Source: Arcticibacterium luteifluviistationis (GTDB lineage: Bacteria; Bacteroidota; Bacteroidia; Cytophagales; Spirosomataceae). From it: DNA of 64,000 nucleotides. Location: NCBI RefSeq assembly GCF_003258705.1, contig NZ_CP029480.1:5270001-5334000 (forward strand). Direction: 5' to 3'. Under the pieces are notes generated by a model. That model was given only the letters and a program-made list of their open reading frames with translations, was not told the DNA's origin and did no database searches. Shown in pieces: positions 43,092-51,448 of the stretch (within the stretch, counting starts at the first letter, position 1; every line of letters begins with the position of its first letter). Position numbers and translations under genes: made by a program.

Positions 43092-45140
43092 ATGAGATTT
43101 CAAGCTATACTTCTATTATTATTCTGTCAACATATTGCCACGGCTCAAACTCCTACCGATAGCACGCAAAACTTAAATCAAGTAACTGTAACCGCTTTTG
43201 AGGCTCAGCGAAATATTAGTGAAGTGGCTGCTCCAGTGCATGTGATAGATGCCAAAAGCATTGAACGTTTTGATAATAATGGCATACTACCTATTCTGAA
43301 CCAATACCCAGGTATAAGAATGGAAGAACGCTCGCCAGGTAGCTATAGAATCTCCATTCGTGGTAGCTCTGTTCGTTCTCCCTTTGGCGTTAGAAATGTA
43401 AAAGTATATTGGAATGAAATTCCATTTACTGACGCCAACGGCGACTCCTATTTCAACCTTCTTGACATAAACAGCCTTGGCAGCATGGAAATCCTAAAGG
43501 GACCATCAGCCAGTATTTATGGAGCTGGAATGGGCGGTGTTATCTTACTCGATGGCAAAGCTGCTCAAGTGGCAGACAAAAAAAGAAATAAACTGGAGCT
43601 CAAAACTCATTTTGGCTCATTTAACACCCAGAACAGAAGCCTTAGTTTTAGTTCTGCCTCTGAAAAGGCAAATACTTATTTAGGATACTCGCATGCACGT
43701 ACTGACGGCTACCGAGACCATTCCAAAATGCGAAGAGATGTATTAAATTATAGAACCAGCTTATACCTGACAGACAAATACACCTTACATCTAAATAGCT
43801 TTTATTCTGATTTGTACTACCAAACACCAGGAGGGCTAAACTTAGATCAAAAGAACGAAAACCCTACATGGGCAAGACAAGCGACAAACTTCACACCGAG
43901 TTCTGAAGAACAAAAAGCTGCCATTTATCAAAAAATGTTTTCACTAGGAGTTTCTCAAGAAGTAAAATTCAACGACAGGTTTACCTCTACTATTTCCTTA
44001 TTTGGTAATGCTACCAAACTTCAGAACCCCTTCATTACTAATTTTGAAAAGCGAAATCAAAAGTCAGTTGGAGTTCGCAACAAAAACGTTTTTATTCTTT
44101 CCGAAAACAGAATTAAAACAAAGGCTGTACTAGGTTTAGAGTATCAAAAAACTTCGTCTGACTTTGAAGTATATGATAATAATGGAGGACAAACAGGCGA
44201 CGTACAATTTATAGAGTCGATAGATGCGTTTCAAGGTTCTGTTTTTGGACAATTAGAAGCTGAATTACCTTCAAAAGTATTCCTAACGGCAGGTTTAAGT
44301 TTCAATAAACAAAGCTATGATTATGACCGTGAAGGTGGTTTGAAAATAACTAGTGAGTCAAGCGGTGTTCCTATAATGCCTAGATTCTCTATTCTAAAGG
44401 CCTTCACACCTTCTTTATCCATTTTTGGAAGCATTGGTAGAGGTTTTTCCCCACCTACCGTGCAGGAGTTTGTAACCATTTTCCACCCATTAGCTGACAT
44501 AGCCAAACTTAATGCCGAAACAGGTACCAACTATGAAATAGGTATCAAGGGCTCTAAAAGTGGTTTAACTTACCAAGTTAATGCCTATTCGCTTCAGTTA
44601 AATAATGCCATAATTAGAGGAAGTATTGATGATGAAGATGTATTTGCGAATGCTGGAAAAGCTAGCCAAAAAGGTTTAGAGCTATTACTCGATTATGAAA
44701 AGAGTATTGCCACCAACTCGACCTTACACCTACTATTCTCTGCCGATTTAAAAGATTATGAATATTTAGAATTCTCTGATAATGAGAACATTTTTGACGG
44801 AAATCTTATTCCTTCTGTTCCTAAAAAGACTTTTAATTTCTCTGTAGACTATGCTCATTCTTCTGGAATATTTTGGAATAATAACCTAAACTACACTGAT
44901 AAAATCCCGCTGAATAATGCGAATACAGTTTATTCGGAAGAATATTTCTTACTTAACTCAAGAATTGGCTGGCAAAAGAAGATTGACAGCTGGCATTTGA
45001 AACTTTACGCTGGTGGAGAAAATTTGTTAGACCAAGATTATAGTTTAGGAAATGACATCAATGCTTTTGGAAGCAGATATTATAATCCTTCTCCTAAAAG
45101 AAACTGGAATGGTGGTGTCTCCCTTGCTCTTAGCTTCTAG
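43092..45140 (+). CDS. TonB-dependent outer membrane receptor
   Basis: The 682-residue protein begins with a signal peptide (FQAILLLLFCQHIATAQ). The TonB box region and plug follow (residues about 28-150: LNQVTVTAF, PGIRMEERSPGSYRISIRG, LKGPSASIYGAGMGGVILL). Residues about 160-680 are the 22-stranded barrel, ending in SLALSF with a terminal Phe as in other outer-membrane proteins. It imports a siderophore, vitamin or sugar-type ligand energised by TonB. The ligand cannot be deduced. No SusD gene is beside it, so it is not a SusC-type glycan pair. It stands alone in its transcript. Confidence 0.93.
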   Translation: MRFQAILLLLFCQHIATAQTPTDSTQNLNQVTVTAFEAQRNISEVAAPVHVIDAKSIERFDNNGILPILNQYPGIRMEERSPGSYRISIRGSSVRSPFGVRNVKVYWNEIPFTDANGDSYFNLLDINSLGSMEILKGPSASIYGAGMGGVILLDGKAAQVADKKRNKLELKTHFGSFNTQNRSLSFSSASEKANTYLGYSHARTDGYRDHSKMRRDVLNYRTSLYLTDKYTLHLNSFYSDLYYQTPGGLNLDQKNENPTWARQATNFTPSSEEQKAAIYQKMFSLGVSQEVKFNDRFTSTISLFGNATKLQNPFITNFEKRNQKSVGVRNKNVFILSENRIKTKAVLGLEYQKTSSDFEVYDNNGGQTGDVQFIESIDAFQGSVFGQLEAELPSKVFLTAGLSFNKQSYDYDREGGLKITSESSGVPIMPRFSILKAFTPSLSIFGSIGRGFSPPTVQEFVTIFHPLADIAKLNAETGTNYEIGIKGSKSGLTYQVNAYSLQLNNAIIRGSIDDEDVFANAGKASQKGLELLLDYEKSIATNSTLHLLFSADLKDYEYLEFSDNENIFDGNLIPSVPKKTFNFSVDYAHSSGIFWNNNLNYTDKIPLNNANTVYSEEYFLLNSRIGWQKKIDSWHLKLYAGGENLLDQDYSLGNDINAFGSRYYNPSPKRNWNGGVSLALSF

Positions 45141-45489
45141 TCATATTTTGAAGTAGTTTTCATTATATAACCTGCAAAAGCCAATTTGGCAAAAAGACAA
45201 CAAATTAAAAAAAAATAGTTTGCCTGAAATAGCAGGAGAATTATGGCCTATAGTAAGCCCTAACATGAACCCGTTTTAATTAAGTTCTTTGTAGTAAATC
45301 TACCCAGAAGTAATGACAGCTTATTAGACGGGAACATATACCTTTTTTACTTTTAAGGTTGGAATTGGTTTGAACCAAAGTCCGATACAGAGCCCGTTTT
45401 AAGCGTCAAGTTCTTAACAGTACCTAGTTTTGTAACAACTGGTTTCTTATATTTTTTCTTTGAAAGCTTTTTTAACATTTTAATACTAT
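45141..45489. other. Intergenic region between convergent genes
   Basis: These 349 bases hold no convincing gene or RNA. Two short similar stretches (CCCGTTTTAATTAAGTTCTT near 45270 and CCCGTTTTAAGCGTCAAGTT near 45395) suggest an old small duplication. No good hairpin terminator was found. Confidence 0.4.
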
Positions 45490-46407
45490 TTATTCTATTA
45501 CTAATTTCGCAGAGTTCCCTAAAGTTGTTTTTATAAAAATAAATTCTCCTGAATTAACGCGGCTGGAATTTATTTCAATCCCACCTTCTATAAGTCGATA
45601 ATCAATTTTTCTTCCATTTATTTCAAATAAGTCAATAGTCTCATTTTCTTCTAAGCCATTTACCTTTATTACACCATTCAACACAGGATTAGGAAATACC
45701 TTAAAATCTTCTTTACCCGTATAATTAGCTACAATAATTTTTGAATATTCATAAGAACCATCCAAATCTACCATTTTAAGCCTGTAATAATTTTCACCCT
45801 TTATTGGGAAATCATCGTTAAATGAATAAACCTCTAGCTCTTTACCTTGAACATTTCCTATCCTTTCAAAAACTCGAGCATCTCTTGAACGCTCCACCTC
45901 AAATTTATTAAAATCAAGTTCATTAGAAGTATTCCAAAGCAAAATTACTTTACCTTCCATAACCGATGATTCAAAAGAATTTAATTTCACAGGAAAAGAA
46001 CCAGTGCTTCCTGTTTGACCATCCGGGAGAGCAGTTATATCATTTCCAGAATATGTTGTACTATTAACTCTTAATTGGTCAGAATTACCATTTCCAATTG
46101 GTCCACCAGGAGATACAATATATACTCCGTCATCAACAGTTAATTTACCATTATTCGTCAAATCCAAAACTCCCCTGATCTCAATAAAACCAACAGGCGT
46201 ACCAGTTTGATTTCCAGCCACAGCCACGGTTATTCCAACAGGAATTATAGCATAATCTGCTGAAGTAGGAATTCCTGTTGGTGACCAATTTGCAGCCACA
46301 CTCCAGTCACTACCCGAGGCCCCTGTATATGTTTTAGTAACCGCAAAGGAATTAAGAGAACTGAAAAGAATCAAAAGGAAAAGAATCGGAGACTTCATTA
46401 GATTCAA
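45490..46407 (-). CDS. T9SS-exported protein with type A sorting domain
   Basis: This 305-residue protein has a signal peptide (KSPILFLLILFSSLNSFA). A short G8-like N-terminal beta domain follows (TKTYTGASGSDWSVAANWSP, IPTSADYAIIPVGITV), then a linker domain of the kind found before sorting signals (VKLNSFESSVMEGKVILLWNTSNELDFNKFEVERS). It ends in a T9SS type A sorting domain (FKVFPNPVLNGVIKV, then the final FIKTTLGNSAKLVIE). It is secreted across the outer membrane. The ligand is unknown. MNLM and the later Met (MKSP) are both usable starts. Confidence 0.85.
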   Translation of the reverse strand: MNLMKSPILFLLILFSSLNSFAVTKTYTGASGSDWSVAANWSPTGIPTSADYAIIPVGITVAVAGNQTGTPVGFIEIRGVLDLTNNGKLTVDDGVYIVSPGGPIGNGNSDQLRVNSTTYSGNDITALPDGQTGSTGSFPVKLNSFESSVMEGKVILLWNTSNELDFNKFEVERSRDARVFERIGNVQGKELEVYSFNDDFPIKGENYYRLKMVDLDGSYEYSKIIVANYTGKEDFKVFPNPVLNGVIKVNGLEENETIDLFEINGRKIDYRLIEGGIEINSSRVNSGEFIFIKTTLGNSAKLVIE

Positions 46408-46565
46408 ATTTAATGCCGTAAAAAACTAAACAATTTTACCTTAAAGTAGACATACAAATTTATACTTTAAGAATTAGTTAATTGTCTAAACGTTGAAGAT
46501 ATTTTATAAAAAAATCGTAAGAATAACCATTAGACCTCATTTATAAAAAAAGTCACAGTTTTTAT

Positions 46566-46592
46566 TATGTTCCAGACTATTTTTGGAACATA
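46566..46592. promoter_or_regulatory. Inverted repeat upstream of the TlpA-like gene
   Basis: TATGTTCCA and TGGAACATA are perfect 9-base arms with 9 bases between them. They end 20 bases before the TAGTTTTG promoter element and are a candidate operator. No regulator is known. Confidence 0.45.
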
Positions 46593-46611
46593 TACTTAAA
46601 AATTACGTTAA

Positions 46612-46619
46612 TAGTTTTG
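46612..46619 (+). promoter_or_regulatory. -7 element of the TlpA-like gene
   Basis: TAGTTTTG fits TANNTTTG, 23 bases before the ATG at 46642. The nearest upstream TTTG (46582-46585) is 26 bases away. Confidence 0.5.
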
Positions 46620-46641
46620 AACTCATAAGAATTTACAAGCA

Positions 46642-47844
46642 ATGAACATAAAAAAGTATCTTTTGAAAACATTTTCTGCCACTTTCCTCTTTTTAGCATT
46701 ATTTAGTTTTTCCTGCAACTCGCAAAACAATACTGATTCTGCTTTGGAAACAACGGCAAACAAGAGCCTTCCAATAGTTATTAACGGCACTCTAAAGAAT
46801 AACTTGGTAGACAAAGTTTACTTAGAAAGAATGAGTGAGCGAAACATTCCAACTAGAGTGGACTCCTCAGATATTAGTTCTGACCTCAAATTCCACTTCG
46901 ATACTACTATTCCTGAACCTGGCATTTACCAGATTAACATAGAAGGTCAGCAAGTTATTGGATTGATTTTAGATGGTGGTGAAACGCTAGACGTAGTGGC
47001 TGACGGCTTGGCTTCGCCAGACAAAATGCCTGAGTATACCGTTACAGGTTCTAAAAACATTGATACGTTTAATAAAATAATGACCGAGGTTCAGAACTTT
47101 GGTAAACTGCGTCAATCATTAGAGACCGATTTCCAAAATGCAAAAAATGCTAAAGCACAGGAGGAATTAAGAGGCCAATATCAAATGGCACTAAATAATA
47201 ACAGAGAGACCATTAAACCAATGATTTCCGATTTAGGCACCTCGCTTCCTGGTATTATCGCAGCTAATAATTTCCTAACGCCAGAACTTGATGCTCCTTT
47301 CCTTTCTGAATTAAAGGATAAACTAATAGCAGAAGGACGAGACCATGCTTTTGCGAAAATATTTATAGAAACTATTGATAGAAAATCTGCAGGAATGGAA
47401 GGTTCAGCTGCTCCAGATTTTGACTTGGTTAATTTAAAAGGGGAGCAAGTAAAGCTTTCTGATATGCGAGGAAAAACAGTCATTATTGACTTTTGGGCTA
47501 CTTGGTGTGGGCCATGTATTCGTTCGTTTCCTGGTATGAAAAAAGCTCAAGAGAAATATGCCGATAATGAAGACGTTCAGTTTCTTTTCATAAACACTTT
47601 TGAAAGAGTTTCTGAAGAACAATGGAAGTCTCATGTTCAAAGCTTTGTAGAAAAAAGAAATTATCAATACTTGAATCCAACTTTAGATATTGGCAATAAC
47701 ACGGCTCTGGCTTACGGTGTAGAAGGAATTCCCGCTAAATTCTGTATAGATGGAGATGGCAATATCAAACATAAGAGCACTGGCTTTTTAGGTTCGTCAG
47801 AGGCTGTTTATGATGAAATGGTGGAATGGGTAGAAGGAAAATAG
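46642..47844 (+). CDS. TlpA-like thioredoxin-fold lipoprotein with DUF4369 domain
   Basis: The 400-residue protein carries a lipoprotein signal (FLFLALFSFSCNSQ, Cys25). Residues about 45-140 match DUF4369 (VINGTLKNNLVDKVYLERMSE). A helical spacer follows, then a TlpA/AhpC-type thioredoxin domain at about 250-400 (GSAAPDFDLVNLKGEQVKLSDMRG) with the redox motif C289-G-P-C292 in FWATWCGPCIRSFPGM. This is the common Bacteroidota architecture for periplasmic disulfide reductases tethered to a membrane. Targets may include cytochrome c maturation or other envelope thiols, which is not known. It is preceded by an inverted repeat and promoter. Confidence 0.93.
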   Translation: MNIKKYLLKTFSATFLFLALFSFSCNSQNNTDSALETTANKSLPIVINGTLKNNLVDKVYLERMSERNIPTRVDSSDISSDLKFHFDTTIPEPGIYQINIEGQQVIGLILDGGETLDVVADGLASPDKMPEYTVTGSKNIDTFNKIMTEVQNFGKLRQSLETDFQNAKNAKAQEELRGQYQMALNNNRETIKPMISDLGTSLPGIIAANNFLTPELDAPFLSELKDKLIAEGRDHAFAKIFIETIDRKSAGMEGSAAPDFDLVNLKGEQVKLSDMRGKTVIIDFWATWCGPCIRSFPGMKKAQEKYADNEDVQFLFINTFERVSEEQWKSHVQSFVEKRNYQYLNPTLDIGNNTALAYGVEGIPAKFCIDGDGNIKHKSTGFLGSSEAVYDEMVEWVEGK

Positions 47845-47862
47845 ACCGAAGAAAATTTATGT

Positions 47863-47892
47863 AAAAAAAGAGAGCCTAGCTCTCTTTTTTTA
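47863..47892. terminator. Bidirectional terminator
   Basis: AAAAAAAGAGAG and CTCTCTTTTTTT pair around CCTAG. The stop codon of the VanZ gene lies in the loop, so both convergent genes end here. Confidence 0.85.
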
Positions 47893-48247
47893 TGCCCAGT
47901 AATTTAAAAGCTATATAGTATAAGCCTACTCCTATCAACACGCCTACTCCGTCAGCCAAAGCATCCATTAAGTCATAAGAACGATGAAAAGACGCTGGCA
48001 ATGCCCCTTGAATAAACTCGATTATTAACCCAAAAAGTGCAGAAAGAACAATGACTTTTAGATAGCCTTGTGACACCCACATCCACAAAAAAGAGATTCC
48101 TGCGAAAGCTACAAAATGAGCCAACTTGTCATTTATATCCTCACCAGGTAGGTTCTCACTTGGCATACTACACAAAGCAAGAATAAAAAGACTGTATAAA
48201 ACAGCTAAGTATGGCTTTTCGAAAAAGCGAATAATTCTGTCAATCAT
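47876..48247 (-). CDS. VanZ-family membrane protein
   Basis: The 123-residue protein has four helices and the VanZ pattern: an early turn (SMPSENLPGEDINDKLAHFVAFAG) and the later acidic FIQGALPASFHRSYDLMDALADGVGVLIG. Members are inner-membrane proteins. Named ones affect glycopeptide sensitivity, but most have no known role. Its ATG overlaps the stop of the secreted protein gene upstream (ATGA at 48244-48247), so the two are co-translated. Confidence 0.88.
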   Translation of the reverse strand: MIDRIIRFFEKPYLAVLYSLFILALCSMPSENLPGEDINDKLAHFVAFAGISFLWMWVSQGYLKVIVLSALFGLIIEFIQGALPASFHRSYDLMDALADGVGVLIGVGLYYIAFKLLGIKKES

Positions 48248-49368
48248 TTAATAGCAATATAGTTAGTTCCGTCAGAGAATAGTTCTATGCTGTAGGCACC
48301 TGCCTTATTTGTTAAAGTATCTCGGAGTTCATTTCCCTCATAATACGATTCTGAAAAAGTAATAGACCCAGTACCAATATTTACAATCTTCCAGGTTTTC
48401 CCTGTTCTCGTATTAGCAGCTGGTACCGTATAAACCACATCTCCACCTTTATGAACGTATAAGAAAGTGTCATCACCTAAAGTAACTGCCGCGGTTACTT
48501 CCATGAAGTTCTCATTTAGCGACTGTAATGATTTTGAATGAACTACCCCAGCAGCATCCACACTCATAAGAGCAAGGTCTGTACCTGCTGTATCCACTTT
48601 TAAGCCAGAAAGACTTAAAGGATTCAATGTGTCAGAAACTATACTTAAGGCAGCAGAAGGATTATCTATTCCAATACCTACTTTACCGCCAAAGTAATTA
48701 TCAAGCACATTTGGCTTCATGTAAATACCCCAGCCATTTTCTATCAAACCTACATTTACACCACGAAAATCCTCCATTCTAATGGCATAGAAATTACTTA
48801 TTGTGGCGAGATTCCCAGGTGTATTAGAAGTAAAAAAACGAAGGTTTAAAAGGTCATACTGATTATTAGAATATGCCCTTCCATTATTCCCAAACGAACC
48901 TGACAGCCTTAAAGTAGCAGCCCTTTCCATAGCCCCACCATCTCTAAAACCATAATATTCACGAAAACCTCTAAAATAATTAAATTCCGAAGTACTATTA
49001 TGGACATCTGTATTTGTTACCGCCTCATGAAAATTTGCATAATTATTAGCCACTATGGCCGCATGACTCTCATCTGAAGATAATGCTAAACTAACTCTAG
49101 TACTATCACCATCATCGTTAAACCAGTCGTCTGGTTCATTTAAAGAAATAAAGACTCCTCTGTTATTCGTGCTGTCGTATTTGGCCACCACGCCCAACTT
49201 ATTATTTGCTGGGTTTGTCAGGTAATCCGAAATGAGTACTGGGCCGCTTCGCCAAACTGTGTCTGTTACGTTATTATTGACCTCTGTGGTATCTACTTTG
49301 TTCCAGTTTTGAGCTTGACTACCCATACTTAGTAAAAGTATAAATATCAGAAACTTAAATTTTCTCAT
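48244..49368 (-). CDS. Secreted protein of unknown function, tail-fibre-like sequence
   Basis: This 374-residue protein has a signal peptide (KFKFLIFILLLSMGSQAQ). The middle reads like beta-rich adhesive proteins of Bacteroidota that contain GKVGIGIDNPSAALSIV, a motif common to many large predicted surface proteins with fibre-like repeats. The C-terminal section has VVYTVPAANTRTGKTWKIVNIG. No T9SS sorting signal was recognised. It is followed by VanZ with a 4-base overlap. It may be released or fibre-forming, but that is inference. Confidence 0.7.
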   Translation of the reverse strand: MRKFKFLIFILLLSMGSQAQNWNKVDTTEVNNNVTDTVWRSGPVLISDYLTNPANNKLGVVAKYDSTNNRGVFISLNEPDDWFNDDGDSTRVSLALSSDESHAAIVANNYANFHEAVTNTDVHNSTSEFNYFRGFREYYGFRDGGAMERAATLRLSGSFGNNGRAYSNNQYDLLNLRFFTSNTPGNLATISNFYAIRMEDFRGVNVGLIENGWGIYMKPNVLDNYFGGKVGIGIDNPSAALSIVSDTLNPLSLSGLKVDTAGTDLALMSVDAAGVVHSKSLQSLNENFMEVTAAVTLGDDTFLYVHKGGDVVYTVPAANTRTGKTWKIVNIGTGSITFSESYYEGNELRDTLTNKAGAYSIELFSDGTNYIAIK

Positions 49369-49402
49369 AAGTTAAAGCTAGTTCTTAATTTGTAAAGCAT
49401 AA

Positions 49403-49433
49403 AAAAAGTAGCGTCGTTAAACGCTACTTTCTA
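49403..49433 (-). terminator. Intrinsic terminator after the desaturase gene
   Basis: Read on the minus strand, AAAGTAGCGT and ACGCTACTTT pair around TTAACG and a T run follows. It separates the desaturase gene from the secreted protein gene. Confidence 0.85.
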
Positions 49434-49455
49434 TTAATCGGATACTAAATTAAAA

Positions 49456-50436
49456 TTATCTAGTAATCCAGCTAAATTCGTATTCCAGTTCAGGCACTTT
49501 GCTACGTTCAGCCAACCTTCTTAGTCTAGAAGGAAGCTTAACTACATAATCTCTGGCTTTTTCGGCTTGCTCCGTAATATTAGTAATTTCCTCAATTTTC
49601 CAGTCAGCTATTAAACCTTCCATAATCTCAATATAGTCTATGGTGGTGTAAACACCTAAACGCTGAGCCGCGTCTGAAAAATGAGCAAAAGTATCTCCCA
49701 TTTTCACACCAGACTCTCTTAAAAAGTGAGCAGGCATAACTATTTTTTTACGCATCATATCTTCAAAAGCAATCATCATTTCTGATGGGTCAATTTCAAA
49801 TATTTTGTTCACAAAAGACTTATACGCTCTATAATGTCTCAGTTCGTCTGCTGCTATAACACCACACATTTTAGAGAGCGTTTTATTGCCATGAGTCTTT
49901 GACAGTGAGGCCGTTCTCCTGTGCGAAATGTTAGTAGCTAACTCTTGAAAAGAAGTATATATAAAGTTTTTATAAGGGTCGGCACCTGTGCCAATATCAT
50001 AACCGTCGGCTATTAAATACTGCGTTGAGGTCTCCATTTGCTTCATATTAACTCTACCCGAAAGGTATAAGTACTTGTTTAGCAAATCTCCGTGACGGTT
50101 TTCTTCGGCAGTCCACCATCTTACCCATTTAGCCCACCCTTGTGGGTCGTTTACAGAGTCCACACCATCCAAACCCATAAGCCAAGCTTCATAGGTAGGT
50201 AGAGCCTCTTCTGTAATGGTATCTCCTATTAAAACTGCCATATAGTCATAAGGCAATTCTTTACATTCTTCTTGCAAAAGTTTAATGTCTGGTAAAAAGT
50301 CTGGAGAATCTGACTCTGGAAGGAAATCAGACGGCTGCCAGTTAGAATCTATAGGCTTTAAAAACTGACCGATTATATCGTCCATTTTTTGTCCTATAAA
50401 ATTCATTACTTCAATACGTGAAGCCGGTAAATTCAT
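49456..50436 (-). CDS. Acyl-ACP desaturase (plant-type stearoyl-ACP desaturase family)
   Basis: The 326-residue soluble di-iron enzyme introduces a cis double bond into acyl chains carried on acyl carrier protein. The two iron-binding motifs are EENRH (residues 111-115) and DELRH (197-201), with the outer Glu of GDTITEEALP near 76 and the inner Glu in TSFQELATNISHRR near 165. The length matches bacterial and plastid members (about 320-360). It provides unsaturated fatty acids without oxygen-insensitive FabA chemistry. It has its own leader with an inverted repeat and a probable promoter at 50546-50553. Confidence 0.94.
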   Translation of the reverse strand: MNLPASRIEVMNFIGQKMDDIIGQFLKPIDSNWQPSDFLPESDSPDFLPDIKLLQEECKELPYDYMAVLIGDTITEEALPTYEAWLMGLDGVDSVNDPQGWAKWVRWWTAEENRHGDLLNKYLYLSGRVNMKQMETSTQYLIADGYDIGTGADPYKNFIYTSFQELATNISHRRTASLSKTHGNKTLSKMCGVIAADELRHYRAYKSFVNKIFEIDPSEMMIAFEDMMRKKIVMPAHFLRESGVKMGDTFAHFSDAAQRLGVYTTIDYIEIMEGLIADWKIEEITNITEQAEKARDYVVKLPSRLRRLAERSKVPELEYEFSWITR

Positions 50437-50463
50437 ACAATTTATCTTTATGGTTCATCACTC

Positions 50464-50504
50464 TTTCCAATTATATAGCGATTGATCTTCAAATCAATTG
50501 GAAA
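50464..50504. promoter_or_regulatory. Inverted repeats in the desaturase leader
   Basis: TTTCCAATT (50464-50472) and AATTGGAAA (50496-50504) are perfect arms. Inside them ATTGAT and ATCAAT form a second, overlapping repeat. They lie between the promoter and the start and are a candidate operator for a fatty-acid regulator. Confidence 0.45.
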
Positions 50505-50545
50505 CTTTATATTACAACTTACGAAATCTAACGCAAATTGTATTA

Positions 50546-50553
50546 CAAAGATA
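50546..50553 (-). promoter_or_regulatory. Probable -7 element of the desaturase gene
   Basis: On the minus strand it reads TATCTTTG, fitting TANNTTTG. A TTTG lies 17 bases beyond. The leader would be about 100 bases. Confidence 0.5.
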
Positions 50554-50600
50554 AGTAATATTAGATGAGCCAAAGCATGATATAAGTCATGTCAAAAAAT

Positions 50601-50608
50601 TATCTTTG
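50601..50608 (+). promoter_or_regulatory. -7 element of plsC
   Basis: TATCTTTG fits TANNTTTG 21 bases before the ATG at 50629. It overlaps the alternative GTG at 50608, which therefore cannot be the start. Confidence 0.55.
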
Positions 50609-50628
50609 TGTTCACTCTTTTTAAAAGT

Positions 50629-51366
50629 ATGAAAAAAGCAATCGACTATATATTAAGTGTTGTTTACCTAGCCTACTTTTCCATCATTCTGATTTTCTTT
50701 CATGGTCTACAGTGGATTTGTTTCAATGTTTTTGGTCAGAAAGCCCATCAATGGTCGGTAAACTGGCTTAACTTCTTTATAGTCAAAGGTTGGCTATTGA
50801 CCGGTTCTAGCACCAAAGCCGTCAAAAAATATCCATTACCAACCGACAGACCTATTCTTTTCATTGCAAATCATAGCAGTATGTTTGACATCCCAGGTAT
50901 CATCTGGTATTGGCGACAGCACACCCCTTTGTTTGTTTCTAAAAAAGAATTGGCGAAAGGAATACCTAGTATTTCTTACAATTTAAGAAAAAGTAAAGCT
51001 GCTCTAATTGACCGTAAGGATGGGAAAAAGGCCGTGGTGGAGATTGCGAAGCTTGGAAAGTATGTGCATGACAATAATTTTTCTGCCGCTATTTTCCCTG
51101 AGGGTACACGTTCCAAAACAGGAAAACTTAGAGAATTTCAGGTTGGCGGCGTAGCCGTACTTTTAAAAAGATGCCCAAATGCTCTGGTAGTACCATTAGC
51201 CATTAAAGGCACTGGCATATTTAACCCAACAGGGGTTTTCCCTTTGACATCATTCACACCTATGATTTATACGTCTTTAAAGCCGATTGAGCCAGATGGT
51301 TTGACGCCAGAGGCGATACTAGAAGATGCCAAAAGGCAGATAGAAAATTGCTTAGCTAATTTATAG
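50629..51366 (+). CDS. plsC: 1-acyl-sn-glycerol-3-phosphate acyltransferase
   Basis: The 245-residue membrane-anchored enzyme acylates lysophosphatidic acid to phosphatidic acid. It has an N-terminal membrane helix (residues 5-28), the catalytic NHSSMFD (NHX4D, near residue 81) and the substrate motif FPEGTRSKTG (near 157). The start at 50629 is chosen because the upstream GTG at 50608 lies inside the promoter. It stands alone ahead of aspS, divergent from the acyl-ACP desaturase, which feeds the same lipid pathway. Confidence 0.94.
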   Translation: MKKAIDYILSVVYLAYFSIILIFFHGLQWICFNVFGQKAHQWSVNWLNFFIVKGWLLTGSSTKAVKKYPLPTDRPILFIANHSSMFDIPGIIWYWRQHTPLFVSKKELAKGIPSISYNLRKSKAALIDRKDGKKAVVEIAKLGKYVHDNNFSAAIFPEGTRSKTGKLREFQVGGVAVLLKRCPNALVVPLAIKGTGIFNPTGVFPLTSFTPMIYTSLKPIEPDGLTPEAILEDAKRQIENCLANL

Positions 51367-51414
51367 CAAAGCCACTAATCACGGAAAATTGTAGTCCGTC
51401 AAACGGCAATTCCT

Positions 51415-51422
51415 TAATTTTG
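51415..51422 (+). promoter_or_regulatory. -7 element of aspS
   Basis: TAATTTTG fits TANNTTTG 27 bases before the aspS ATG. An upstream TTG (51389-51391) is 23 bases away, slightly long. Confidence 0.5.
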
Positions 51423-51448
51423 CAGTCCAAAATTTTATTTCAAAAAGA

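Noticed and set aside
45141-45489. Possible remnant element from two similar short stretches
   Set aside because: The similarity is limited to about 20 bases, with no terminal repeats, target duplication or transposase frame.
48244-49368. Prophage tail fibre
   Set aside because: A signal peptide is present and no phage structural, integrase or lysis genes are nearby. The motif occurs in many non-phage Bacteroidota proteins.
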